37,632 nt of DNA from Microvirga guangxiensis (GTDB lineage: Bacteria; Pseudomonadota; Alphaproteobacteria; Rhizobiales; Beijerinckiaceae), in contig NZ_FMVJ01000020.1 in NCBI RefSeq assembly GCF_900102135.1, positions 1-37,632 on the forward strand. The letters are read 5' to 3'. Shown one piece after another: positions 25,753-33,545 of this stretch. The notes under the pieces were generated by a model that ran no database searches, was not told the origin of the DNA, and worked only from the letters and a program-made list of their open reading frames with translations. Within the stretch, counting starts at the first letter, position 1; each line of letters opens with the position of its first letter. The position numbers and the translations under genes are program-made.

Positions 25753-26943
25753 ATGACGGCGAACCGAGACCCTGATTACCATCTGGAAACCCGCCTCGTT
25801 CACGACGGGCAGCTGCGGACGCCTTTCGGCGAGACCTCAGAGACACTCTTCATCACGCAGGGTTTCGTCTATGAGAGCGCCGAGAGCGCCGAACGCCGCT
25901 TCTTGAATGAAGAGCCGGGCTACAGCTACAGCCGCTATTCCAATCCGACCATCGACATGTTCGAGCAGCGCATGGCCTCGCTTGAGGGTGCTGAAACCGG
26001 CCGCGCAACGGCAAGCGGCATGGCGGCAGTCACGGCAGCAATGGTGGGCCAGGTACAGGCGGGCGATCATGTGGTGGCGGCCCGGGGACTCTTCGGCTCA
26101 TGCCGATGGGTGGTCGAGGATTTTCTGCCCCGCTTCGGCGTGGACTGCACCCTCGTCGACGGAATCAACCTCGATGCATGGCGTAAGGCCGTCCGCCCGC
26201 AGACGAAGGCATTTCTCCTGGAAACTCCCTCCAATCCCAGCCTCCAGATCATCGACATCGCTGGTGTTGCCGCCATCGCTCATGAGGCGGGCGCGACGCT
26301 CACCGTCGACAACGTCTTCGCCACGCCGCTCTATCAGAAGCCCCTGCAACTCGGTGCGGATTGCGTCGTCTACTCCGCCACCAAGCATATCGACGGACAA
26401 GGCCGGTGTCTCGGCGGCATCATTCTAGGCTCGACAGAGTTCATCGAGGCCAAGGTGCAGCAATTCCTGCGGATGACCGGCCCTTCGATCTCGCCCTTCA
26501 ACGCCTGGGTTCTGCTGAAAGGGCTTGAGACGCTGTCCCTGCGCGTGGAGCGGCAGACCGCGAATGCAGGGTTTCTGGCCGATAGCCTGCATGACCACCC
26601 TAAACTCCAGGCCCTGATCTACCCAGGGCGCGCCGACCATCCGCAGGCCGTGCTGATCCACCGCCAGATGACAGGTGGCTCGACGATGATTGCCCTCGAC
26701 GTGAAAGGCGGGAAGGAAGGCGCGTTCAGGTTCATGAACGCCCTTCGCCTTATCCGCATTTCGAACAATCTCGGCGATGCGAAGAGCCTCGTCACGCACC
26801 CGTCAACCACGACCCATCAGCGTTTCAGCCCCGAGTTGCGTGCCGAGATGGGCATTTCGGACGGGATCGTGAGGCTGTCGGTCGGGCTCGAGCACCGTGA
26901 TGACCTTCTGGCCGATCTGACTACGGCGCTTGAAGCCGTCTGA
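25753..26943 (+). CDS. metZ: O-succinylhomoserine sulfhydrylase
   Basis: The 396-residue PLP enzyme of the Cys/Met-metabolism family makes homocysteine directly from O-succinylhomoserine and sulfide. It carries SYSRYSNPTIDMFEQRMASLEG (57-78), ATASGMAAV, ETPSNPSLQIIDI, TVDNVFATP, and the PLP lysine K211 in VYSATKHIDGQGR. The last motif, with HIDGQGR, is typical of MetZ rather than of cystathionine gamma-synthase. The ATG at 25753 lacks a clear Shine-Dalgarno sequence, and the palindrome ends 15 bases upstream. Confidence 0.92.
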   Translation: MTANRDPDYHLETRLVHDGQLRTPFGETSETLFITQGFVYESAESAERRFLNEEPGYSYSRYSNPTIDMFEQRMASLEGAETGRATASGMAAVTAAMVGQVQAGDHVVAARGLFGSCRWVVEDFLPRFGVDCTLVDGINLDAWRKAVRPQTKAFLLETPSNPSLQIIDIAGVAAIAHEAGATLTVDNVFATPLYQKPLQLGADCVVYSATKHIDGQGRCLGGIILGSTEFIEAKVQQFLRMTGPSISPFNAWVLLKGLETLSLRVERQTANAGFLADSLHDHPKLQALIYPGRADHPQAVLIHRQMTGGSTMIALDVKGGKEGAFRFMNALRLIRISNNLGDAKSLVTHPSTTTHQRFSPELRAEMGISDGIVRLSVGLEHRDDLLADLTTALEAV

Positions 26944-27169
26944 TCGGGGCATCACAAGAAGTTGACAAGGCGAATGGCAATCCTTCCTGCCTCAAGAAGA
27001 AGCCTTTCCCAGAGCAAGTAAAAGTGCGTGCGCCCACGTATTATGATGCTTTAGGAGAGTGCCACTTGAATTCCATCATAGACTGACGCACCATTCTTCA
27101 TGGGAATAACGCGCCCATTAAAAAGAAAGCGCGATCCTTCACAACAAACAGGGGGTGAGGGAGGAAGCT

Positions 27170-28306
27170 ATGAAGAAGGGTATGCCCCCGGAGGGTAAGC
27201 TTTCGGGTTCGTCCAAGCATTCGCGCCGACGGTTCCTGCAGGTTGCAGGTCTTGGCGCCGCCGCTACTGTCGCAGCGCCGCAAGTCTCAAAGGCGCAGAC
27301 GGCCACCTGGAAGTTTCAATCCACCTGGCCCAACCGCGATATCTTCCATGAATTCTGCAACGACTTCGCCAAGCGCGTGAACGACATGTCGGGAGGGCGT
27401 CTCAAGATCGACGTTCTCGCATCCGGTGCGGTCGTCCCTGCCTTCCAGTTGCAGGACGCGGTTCATGCCGGCATTCTCGACGGTGGTCACGGTGTGGCGG
27501 CTTACTGGTACGGGAAGAACAAGGCCTTCGCGTTGTTCGGCACAGGACCTTCATTCGGTTGGAACGCCAATTCGTTTCTCGCCTGGATGAATTACGGCGG
27601 CGGCTACGACCTCTATAACGAGCTGCAGCAGCAGATCCTCAAGCTGAACATCGTCGGTTTCCTGTCCGGTCCCATGCCCGCTCAACCTCTGGGATGGTTC
27701 AAGAGCGAGGTTACATCGGCTGATGCTTTCAAGGGCTTGAAGTATCGCACCGTGGGCCTTGCCGCCGATCTCAATCGGCAACTCGGCGCAGCCGTCACGA
27801 TTTTGGCAGGAGGTGAAATCGTTCCGGCCCTGGAGCGTGGCGTCATCGACGGAGCGGAGTTCAACAATCCCTCCTCGGATCTTGTCCTCGGCTTCCCGGA
27901 CGTCTCGAAAAACCTCATGCTCCAGAGCTATCACCAATCCGGTGAAACCTTCGAGCTGATCTTCAACAAGGCGAAGTACGATGCGCTTCCGCCTGAATTG
28001 AAGGCGATCGTGAAGTATGCGGCGGAAGCGTCGTCCGCCGACATGTCGTGGAAGGCTCTCGACCGCTATTCCAAGGATCTCGAAGCGATCAGGGGCCGCG
28101 GTGTAACTGTGAAGAAGACGCCGGATTCCGTTCTGCAGGCCCAGCTTGCCGCATGGAACACGGTTATCGACGAGTTCTCGAAGGATCCCTTCTTCAAGAA
28201 GGTGATCGACAGCCAGAAAGCCTGGGTGCAGCGTACCTATGCCTATGAACGCCTGAACGAGCCTTCACGCGACATGGCATACGACCACTTCTTCAAGACA
28301 ACCTAG
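27170..28306 (+). CDS. TRAP transporter periplasmic binding protein, TakP-like, Tat-exported
   Basis: The 378-residue DctP-family protein captures a carboxylate ligand for the TRAP membrane subunits. It has a twin-arginine signal, SRRRFLQVAGLGAAATVAAP, so it is probably folded before export. The mature part has WKFQSTWPNRDIFHEF, FKGLKYRTVGLAADLNRQLG with the family's ligand-binding arginine, and GGEIVPALERGVIDGAEFNNPSSD. The last region resembles the 2-oxoacid and lactate binding subgroup. The exact ligand cannot be told. A GTG at 27155 extends the frame, but the ATG at 27170 has GGGAGG six bases upstream. No regulator or catabolic gene lies next to it. Confidence 0.9.
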   Translation: MKKGMPPEGKLSGSSKHSRRRFLQVAGLGAAATVAAPQVSKAQTATWKFQSTWPNRDIFHEFCNDFAKRVNDMSGGRLKIDVLASGAVVPAFQLQDAVHAGILDGGHGVAAYWYGKNKAFALFGTGPSFGWNANSFLAWMNYGGGYDLYNELQQQILKLNIVGFLSGPMPAQPLGWFKSEVTSADAFKGLKYRTVGLAADLNRQLGAAVTILAGGEIVPALERGVIDGAEFNNPSSDLVLGFPDVSKNLMLQSYHQSGETFELIFNKAKYDALPPELKAIVKYAAEASSADMSWKALDRYSKDLEAIRGRGVTVKKTPDSVLQAQLAAWNTVIDEFSKDPFFKKVIDSQKAWVQRTYAYERLNEPSRDMAYDHFFKTT

Positions 28307-28334
28307 CCACCGAGCGCCGCGGCTACCCAAGATC

Positions 28335-28360
28335 GAGGATGGCACATTCGTGCCGTCCTC
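28335..28360 (+). repeat. Intercistronic hairpin between TRAP binding-protein and membrane genes
   Basis: GAGGATGGCAC (28335-28345) pairs with GTGCCGTCCTC (28350-28360). This gives an 11-bp stem with one U-G pair and an ATTC loop. There is no T tract after it. It lies 28 bases past the binding-protein stop and 36 bases before the next start. Such hairpins often protect the upstream message, raising the binding protein over the membrane subunits. Confidence 0.6.
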
Positions 28361-28396
28361 ACCTCGTGTCCGCAATCTCTGTGAGGGGATCCCTGC

Positions 28397-28981
28397 ATGC
28401 GCTTCGTCTACTTCGTCGACCGCATCAACACGTTCATCGGCAAGATAGTGGCTTGGTCCATCGTCGCTTTGACCTTTGCCGTCTGCTACGAAGTCTTCTC
28501 TCGATATGTGCTGCGCGCGCCAACCGAATGGGCGTTCGACGCGAGCTACATGCTCTACGGCCTGCTCTTCATGGTGGCAGGGCCTTATACCCTGGCACGT
28601 AACAATCATGTGCGCGGCGACTTTCTCTATCGCAACTGGCCTCCTCGCAGGCAGGCTGCCATGGATCTCCTCCTCTACATCCTCTTTTTCTTTCCCGGCA
28701 TTCTCGCGCTCATTTATGCGGGCATCCCCTTTACGGAGATGTCCTGGCTCATGAACGAGCATTCGATGAACTCCCCGAACGGGCCGCCGATTTATCCGTT
28801 CAAAGCGCTTATTCCCATCGTCGGTATCCTGATGGCCTTTCAAGGTGTGGCTGAAGTGATCCGCTGCATCGTCTGCCTACGCACCGGCACTTGGCCGCAG
28901 CGCCTCCATGACGTGGAAGAAACCGAAAAACTCATTCTCGAGCAAGCCGAACAAGAAGGCCTCACGAAAGGAACCGTCTGA
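28397..28981 (+). CDS. TRAP transporter small membrane subunit (DctQ type)
   Basis: The 194-residue inner-membrane protein is the four-helix subunit that works with the large TRAP subunit. Four hydrophobic segments are visible, beginning IGKIVAWSIVALTFAVCYEVFSRYVL. The conserved EVFSRYVLRAPTEWAFDASYMLYG stretch and the NNHVRGDFLYRNWPPRRQAAMDLLLY segment are typical of DctQ. A charged C-terminal tail extends to residue 194. The ATG has GAGGGG about ten bases upstream. The stop TGA overlaps the next ATG by one base. Confidence 0.9.
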   Translation: MRFVYFVDRINTFIGKIVAWSIVALTFAVCYEVFSRYVLRAPTEWAFDASYMLYGLLFMVAGPYTLARNNHVRGDFLYRNWPPRRQAAMDLLLYILFFFPGILALIYAGIPFTEMSWLMNEHSMNSPNGPPIYPFKALIPIVGILMAFQGVAEVIRCIVCLRTGTWPQRLHDVEETEKLILEQAEQEGLTKGTV

Positions 28982-30318
28982 TGCTGGCATCATGGGGGCT
29001 TGGAAATCCCGAACTGGGCGTGTTGATGCTCGGCCTGTTCGTCGTGTTCATCATGTTCGGATTTCCGATCGCGTTCACACTGATGGCGCTGGGCTTCGGC
29101 TTTGGATACATGGCCATGGGCGACATCGTGTTCGCGCTCGTCGTACAACGCTCGTACTCGGTCATGACGAACGATACGCTGGTCGCCATCCCGCTCTTCG
29201 TCTTCATGGGATACATCATCGAGCGAGCCAATATTCTCGACAGGCTCTTCTACTCGATCCAGATCGCCGTGGGCGGCATTCCCGGATCGCTCGCGGTTGC
29301 GACCCTTCTCACCTGCGCACTCTTTGCCACAGCGACCGGCATCGTCGGCGCGGTAGTGACTCTCATGGGCCTTCTTGCCTATCCCGCCATGTTGCGTGCG
29401 GGCTACGATACGCGCCTTGCCTCAGGCGTCGTCTGCGCCGGCGGATGTCTCGGCATTCTCATTCCACCAAGCGTGATGCTCATTCTCTACGGCGCGACAG
29501 CGGGGGTCTCCGTGCCGAAGCTTTATGCGGGCGCTCTCTTCCCGGGCCTCATGCTCGCAGCGCTTTACATGATCTACGTGATCGTCCGCTGCGCCCTCAA
29601 CCCAAGCCTCGCGCCCAAGCTGCCGCCGGAACAGCGCAAGGTTCCGCTCGTGAAGGTCATCTGGTCACTTGCCACGTCCTTCTTCCCCCTCTCGCTTCTC
29701 ATCCTGTCCGTGCTAGGAGCGATTTTCTTCGGCATTGCAACTCCCACGGAAGCGGCGGCCGTCGGTGCGCTCGGCAGCCTTCTCCTCGCAGCCGCCTATC
29801 GTTCTCTCTCCTTCGCCAAGCTGAGGGAATCCGTGATCCTCACGGCGCGTACATCGGCCATGGTGTGCTGGCTCTTCGTAGGCTCCTTCATCTTCTCGTC
29901 CATTTTCGCTTTTCTCGGCGGCCATCAGCCCATCGAGAACTTCGTCACGCATCTGAATCTCTCGCCGTTCTGGTTCCTGATCCTGACGCAGGCGATCATC
30001 TTCGTGCTAGGCTGGCCGCTGGAATGGACAGAGATCGTGGTCATCTTCGTCCCGATTTTCCTGCCGCTTCTCGACAATTTCGGCATCGATCCGATCTTCT
30101 TCGGCGTCCTGATCGCACTCAACATCCAGACCTCGTTCCTCTCGCCGCCCGTGGCCATGGCGCCCTTCTACCTGAAGGGCATTGCGCCGCCGCATGTGAG
30201 CATCAACGAGATTTTTGCAGGTGTGCTACCGTTCCTGTTCCTCGTTATCGTCGCAATGGCCATGTTCTACATCTTCCCGCAGCTTGGCCTCTGGCTGCCT
30301 GGCTATCTCTATGGCTGA
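28981..30318 (+). CDS. TRAP transporter large membrane subunit (DctM type)
   Basis: The 445-residue permease of about 12 helices moves the ligand with sodium or protons. The first segment is LGVLMLGLFVVFIMFGFPIAFTLMALGFGFG. DctM features include ATGIVGAVVTLMGLLAYPAMLRAGYDTRLASGVVCAGGCLGILIPPS (residues about 119-164) and a late NIQTSFLSPPVAMAPFYLKGIAPP. The one-base overlap with the small subunit gene implies coupled translation. No terminator follows. The next promoter begins 40 bases downstream. Confidence 0.94.
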   Translation: MLASWGLGNPELGVLMLGLFVVFIMFGFPIAFTLMALGFGFGYMAMGDIVFALVVQRSYSVMTNDTLVAIPLFVFMGYIIERANILDRLFYSIQIAVGGIPGSLAVATLLTCALFATATGIVGAVVTLMGLLAYPAMLRAGYDTRLASGVVCAGGCLGILIPPSVMLILYGATAGVSVPKLYAGALFPGLMLAALYMIYVIVRCALNPSLAPKLPPEQRKVPLVKVIWSLATSFFPLSLLILSVLGAIFFGIATPTEAAAVGALGSLLLAAAYRSLSFAKLRESVILTARTSAMVCWLFVGSFIFSSIFAFLGGHQPIENFVTHLNLSPFWFLILTQAIIFVLGWPLEWTEIVVIFVPIFLPLLDNFGIDPIFFGVLIALNIQTSFLSPPVAMAPFYLKGIAPPHVSINEIFAGVLPFLFLVIVAMAMFYIFPQLGLWLPGYLYG

Positions 30319-30358
30319 GGTTGCACGCGGGCTTCGCATGTCCGGACCATGAGAAACC

Positions 30359-30383
30359 GGAACACTAACTTTCCCATCACGTT
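30359..30383 (+). promoter_or_regulatory. General-stress (EcfG-type) promoter upstream of the small-gene cluster
   Basis: GGAAC (30359-30363) and CGTT (30380-30383) are separated by exactly 16 bases, matching the alphaproteobacterial EcfG sigma factor consensus GGAAC-N16/17-CGTT. Transcription would start about 8 bases later, leaving a short leader before the ATG at 30416. Scanning other intergenic regions of this window by eye, I found no second match. Confidence 0.7.
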
Positions 30384-30415
30384 GGCCTCACAGCATTCAA
30401 GAAAAGGAGGCCATC

Positions 30416-30580
30416 ATGAAATGCCAGTTCTGCCATCAGGATGTCAGCGATCCGTGTCACAACAAGCAGGAGATGCAACAACGTGCCACGAGCCATGTTG
30501 AACGCTGCGAGCACGCTCTTCAAAGTCAACAGGGAACGGACTCGGGGGCACACCGCCGCGACCTTCATGGCAACGGCTAA
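30416..30580 (+). CDS. 54-residue Cys/His-rich small protein, putative zinc binder
   Basis: The protein starts MKCQFCHQDVSDPCHNKQEM and continues with HVERCEHAL. Cysteines at 3, 6, 14 and 31 and histidines at 7, 15, 27 and 33 suggest a small zinc-ribbon or zinc-finger fold. The second half is hydrophilic and probably disordered. The ribosome-binding site AAGGAGG is ideal and sits five to six bases before the ATG. With the EcfG-type promoter upstream, it is likely made in stationary phase or under stress. Short proteins that look like this seem familiar from other Hyphomicrobiales, but I know no assigned function. Confidence 0.75.
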   Translation: MKCQFCHQDVSDPCHNKQEMQQRATSHVERCEHALQSQQGTDSGAHRRDLHGNG

Positions 30581-30583
30581 GCC

Positions 30584-30778
30584 ATGACAGGAAAGAATGG
30601 CGATCCATCCCGCGGCTTGGCCGAGCGGAGCTTGAATGCAAGCATCGTTCAGCCTGGCCAAGGCAACGCGAAACGTGTCGAGAGCAGCGATCGCACCTTG
30701 AATGAAAATCAACAGAGAGAAGGTTTGGAGAAGGCTGAGCCGTCTGATCCGAAACCGGATGCCCATCATAAACCTTGA
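30584..30778 (+). CDS. 64-residue hydrophilic small protein, unknown
   Basis: The frame starts 3 bases after the previous stop, which suggests translational coupling, since its own ribosome-binding site is poor. The product is strongly polar (MTGKNGDPSRGLAERSLNAS, ending DPKPDAHHKP), with no hydrophobic core and no known motif. It is probably disordered. Such stress-related hydrophilic peptides occur near EcfG promoters, but coding status rests on position only. Confidence 0.5.
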   Translation: MTGKNGDPSRGLAERSLNASIVQPGQGNAKRVESSDRTLNENQQREGLEKAEPSDPKPDAHHKP

Positions 30779-30787
30779 GGGAAATTC

Positions 30788-30889
30788 ATGGCACGCAAAG
30801 CCCGAATGAGACCGTCCTGGAAGAAGCAGAAGCAACGCAAGGACAATCCTTCTGGATCGCGTAGAAAGCGCGTGGCTCAACGCAGCTGA
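30788..30889 (+). CDS. 33-residue highly basic peptide
   Basis: The frame begins MARKARMRPSWKKQKQRKDN and ends in SRRKRVAQRS. Sixteen residues are lysine or arginine and only one is acidic, suggesting nucleic-acid or ribosome binding. GAGGGA sits six bases before the ATG, which supports translation. It is the last frame before the terminator at 30915. I do not recognise a family. Confidence 0.55.
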   Translation: MARKARMRPSWKKQKQRKDNPSGSRRKRVAQRS

Positions 30890-30914
30890 GTCCGCAGAAC
30901 CTCCCGCAATACGA

Positions 30915-30948
30915 GCGGCCTGTTCAGACAGGCCGCTTTTTTATTTTT
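30915..30948 (+). terminator. Strong terminator after the small-gene cluster
   Basis: GCGGCCTGT (30915-30923) and ACAGGCCGC (30928-30936) form a perfect 9-bp stem with a TCAG loop. TTTTTTATTTTT follows. Its orientation confirms that the cluster is transcribed on the plus strand. Confidence 0.92.
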
Positions 30949-31094
30949 CTTCGCACCGGACATTGCGCAACTCTATTGCGGCAAGCCTACACTTCAGGAG
31001 TATGGGTTGTGATTTTACGCACCGATGAATTGGTGAGACTGTGCGCAAAACAAAAATCGTAAACAGCCAAGGGAATTTGTCAGGAGGATACGTC

Positions 31095-31505
31095 ATGACC
31101 GCATCATCCCTCAGCTTCAGACTCGCCGTACTTTTCGTCATTGTCGGCATGGCCATGGGCATCGGCATGGCTGCAACGCAGGATCACTCGATCATGCCGG
31201 CACATGCCCATTTGAATCTGCTTGGATGGGTCTCGCTCTTTCTGTTCGGCATCTACTACGAGCGCCGACCTGCCCTGGATACGAGTCGCATAGCGGTGAT
31301 CCAGGTTATGCTCTGGTCCATCGGAACAGTTATTCTGACCATTGCTGTCGCGGCTATTCATCTCGGTTACAGCGCGGCCGACCCTGTCGCGGGCATTTCA
31401 TCGCTCATCGTACTCGCTGCAATGCTGATGTTCGCTTATTTCGTGTTTCGTCCCGCGGCTGCCATTCAATCCGGCCCTACGATGCGGATGACACCTGCCG
31501 AATAA
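31095..31505 (+). CDS. Small four-helix membrane protein with heme-oxidase-like HAHLN motif
   Basis: The 136-residue protein has four hydrophobic segments, at about 9-27, 41-55, 67-90 and 99-118. Just before the second is DHSIMPAHAHLNLLGW, with H31, H37 and H39. A further H89 lies at the end of the third. The HAHxNLLGW pattern recalls heme-ligand regions of cytochrome oxidase subunit I-like proteins, and small proteins of this type are often annotated as oxidase-like. At this size it cannot be a full oxidase. The ATG at 31095 is preferred over a GTG at 31041 because GGAGG precedes it at good spacing. It stands alone between two terminators. Confidence 0.75.
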   Translation: MTASSLSFRLAVLFVIVGMAMGIGMAATQDHSIMPAHAHLNLLGWVSLFLFGIYYERRPALDTSRIAVIQVMLWSIGTVILTIAVAAIHLGYSAADPVAGISSLIVLAAMLMFAYFVFRPAAAIQSGPTMRMTPAE

Positions 31506-31523
31506 GCCAATGCCATATAAAAA

Positions 31524-31551
31524 AGGCCCCGCATAAAAGCGGGGCCTGCTT
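31524..31551 (+). terminator. Terminator after the HAHLN membrane protein gene
   Basis: AGGCCCCGC (31524-31532) pairs with GCGGGGCCT (31539-31547) across a 6-base loop. The plus strand continues GCTTTG. On the minus strand the stem is followed by TTTTTTATATGG, which looks the stronger direction. Confidence 0.8.
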
Positions 31552-32207
31552 TGAAAAGCATTTTCTTAAAAGATTTGGTTACGAGCAGTCCTTGAAAAAT
31601 TCTGACGCGACTAAGCTAAAAAATTCGCGCATTGCAGCAGATGATGCATTCTGCGCACAAAGAACATGGGGGAGGCTGCGCCTGAAAATATAAGCGCCGC
31701 CAACTGGCATCACTACATGAAAGCTAAAGGGAAACGGCGACTGTCTGAGCGGCTCTGAAATTGCTGCTCGCTTACGCACTTAAAACATCAGAGCAAGCAC
31801 AGGAATGCTTGGCGACCTGATGAAAGGTCGGTCTCTGAGCGCTACCAGTCATGACGGAGATTTGTCGGGAGACCCCCGCAGGGAGAGTGATCCTCTCACT
31901 GGATAGGTCGAAGTTGTCGCTGGACGCGACATGCATATTCAAAGTCATAATCATTGCCCCGAGTGCCTTCCGAGCCTCATTATTCGAAGCTTCCTAGACA
32001 CCCTTGATGATATTTGAACAAGAGGAAGTTAGTCAGGCGAAAATATACGCAACAGAGAATTCGAGATACAGTGAGAGACTTTTACTATTGTACTCCAGCC
32101 TGGCGAAACAACATCCGCTAAGCCGATAAGAGTGTTCTCAATAGTAAATAGGGCGAAATCGTGACGATCGGTTAAGATGAACCGATTTTAAATTCGGATC
32201 AGAAACA
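31552..32207. other. Gene-poor AT-richer stretch of about 650 bases
   Basis: I find no supported protein gene. The longest frames are 60-66 codons on the minus strand (31579-31779 and 31772-31954), with weak starts and less GC-biased codons. A 30-codon frame beginning at 31667 is also weak. At the right end a hairpin, ATCGGTT (32167-32173) with AACCGAT (32180-32186), is followed by TTTTAAATT on the plus strand and could end an unknown plus-strand RNA. Confidence 0.4.
32167..32190 (+). terminator. Possible orphan terminator hairpin
   Basis: A 7-bp stem ATCGGTT/AACCGAT with an AAGATG loop ends in a short T run. No plus-strand gene lies directly upstream, so it is either incidental or the end of a non-coding transcript. 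Confidence 0.35.
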
Positions 32208-32231
32208 CAAAAGCCCCGCATGGGCGGGGCT
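32208..32231 (-). terminator. Terminator of tRNA-Glu
   Basis: On the minus strand AGCCCCGC pairs with GCGGGGCT (32231-32224 with 32219-32212) across a 4-base loop and is followed by TTTTGTGTTTC. It begins 17 bases after the tRNA 3' end. Confidence 0.85.
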
Positions 32232-32248
32232 AAATCCGTTGAAACCTT

Positions 32249-32324
32249 TGGCGCTCCCTAGGGGACTCGAACCCCTGTTTTCGCCGTGAGAGGGCGACGT
32301 CCTAGACCGCTAGACGAAGGGAGC
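32249..32324 (-). tRNA. tRNA-Glu (anticodon CTC)
   Basis: The minus strand gives a complete cloverleaf of 76 nucleotides with the CCA end encoded. The acceptor stem is GCTCCCT/AGGGAGC, the D arm TCGTCTAGCGGTCTAGGA, the T loop GGTTCGAGTCC, and the anticodon stem TCGCC/GGCGA holds the loop CTCTCAC with anticodon CTC. It reads GAG. A terminator follows directly. Confidence 0.96.
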
Positions 32325-32419
32325 TAGCAAGGTGGAGGCCGCTCGTATAACCACCAACGGGAATCCCTTCAAGCCCTTTCTCTCAAAAAAGCGAGGGCAT
32401 CGATGAAAATGAGGACGCG

Positions 32420-33418
32420 GTGGACGATACGACCCAGCAGGAATGGACCTTGGAGGATGAAACGGCGGCCGAGCGGTTGGACCGGGTGCTGGCGCGGCTT
32501 GCGAATGACCTGTCCCGCAGCCGCTTGCAGGCGCTGATCCGCGAAGGCCAAGTCACCGTTGACGGGACGCCCGTTCTCGATCCCGGCCGCAAGGTGGGGT
32601 CGGGCGCGCGCATCGCGCTTCAAGTGCCCCCGCCTGTCCCAGCCGAGCCTCAGGGCGAGGCCATGGACCTTGTGATCGTTTACGAGGATGACGACCTCAT
32701 CGTGATCGACAAGCCGGCTGGCCTCGTGGTTCATCCGGCGGCAGGGCATGAGTCCGGCACTCTCGTCAATGCGCTCATCGCCCATTGCGGCGAGAGCCTG
32801 TCCGGCATCGGCGGAGTGAAGCGCCCTGGTATCGTGCACAGGCTCGACAAGGATACGTCAGGCCTTCTCGTAGTGGCCAAAAATGATCTCGCTCATCAGG
32901 GTTTAGCCGATCAGTTCGCCGACCATGGTCGCACCGGTCCTTTGGAGAGGCTCTACCTCGCCCTCGTCTGGGGTATTCCAGAGCGTAGGCGCGGCACGGT
33001 GGAGGCGGCGCTTGCCCGCAGCCAGCATAACCGGGAGAAGATCGCCATCGTCTCGGATGAAAACGAGCGCGGGCGTTACGCGAGCACCCATTATGAACTG
33101 CTGGAGGCCCTGCCCTCCGCCAACCCGCTTGCCTCTCTCGTCCAATGCGAGTTGGAAACCGGGCGCACGCACCAGATCCGCGTGCATATGGCTCATATCG
33201 GACACCCTCTCTTGGGAGACTCGGTTTACGGATCAGGATTCAAGACCAAAGCGAACCGCCTCACGGATGACCAAAGGTGGGCCCTGACGGCTCTGAACCG
33301 GCAGGCGCTCCATGCGGCGGTTCTAGGTTTCGAGCATCCCAGGTCAGGGGCGTTTCTTCGCTTCGAGAGCCCCATTCCAGCGGATCTGGCACTGCTTTTG
33401 GAGGCATTGCGAGCCTGA
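32420..33418 (+). CDS. rluD: RluA-family 23S rRNA pseudouridine synthase, RluD type
   Basis: The 332-residue enzyme converts uridines to pseudouridine in 23S rRNA. An N-terminal S4 RNA-binding domain (about 15-75; RLDRVLARL, SRSRLQALIREGQVTVDG) precedes the catalytic domain. The catalytic motif is HRLDKDTSGLLVVAK with D143, and a later part has CELETGRTHQIRVHMAHIGHPLLGD. An S4 plus RluA arrangement of this length fits RluD best, though the exact uridines cannot be told. The start is GTG at 32420 after TGAGGA. It lies upstream of rpoH, a pairing seen in related genomes. Confidence 0.9.
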   Translation: MDDTTQQEWTLEDETAAERLDRVLARLANDLSRSRLQALIREGQVTVDGTPVLDPGRKVGSGARIALQVPPPVPAEPQGEAMDLVIVYEDDDLIVIDKPAGLVVHPAAGHESGTLVNALIAHCGESLSGIGGVKRPGIVHRLDKDTSGLLVVAKNDLAHQGLADQFADHGRTGPLERLYLALVWGIPERRRGTVEAALARSQHNREKIAIVSDENERGRYASTHYELLEALPSANPLASLVQCELETGRTHQIRVHMAHIGHPLLGDSVYGSGFKTKANRLTDDQRWALTALNRQALHAAVLGFEHPRSGAFLRFESPIPADLALLLEALRA

Positions 33419-33545
33419 GCAGCAAGCGTCAATGCGTCGCAAAATTCAGCTACGCTGGCACCCTTGCGGGTTTGAAGCGTTCACCACGTCTTGAAGCCTG
33501 ACGCCTCTATTCGGACAAGGTCGAACCGCTTATATTACGAAGTCG

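Noticed and set aside
30377..30880. 167-codon hydrophobic frame on the minus strand across the small-gene cluster
   Set aside because: The plus strand carries the promoter, ribosome-binding sites and an oriented terminator. The hydrophobic product is what an antisense of polar codons produces.
31772..31954. 60-codon minus-strand frame beginning MIMTLNMHVASSDN
   Set aside because: Weak ribosome-binding site, codon third positions less GC-biased than neighbours, and no recognisable motif.
33490..33536. Sigma-32-type promoter CTTGAA upstream of rpoH
   Set aside because: No matching -10 element at suitable spacing. The TATATT lies too far away and has no -35.
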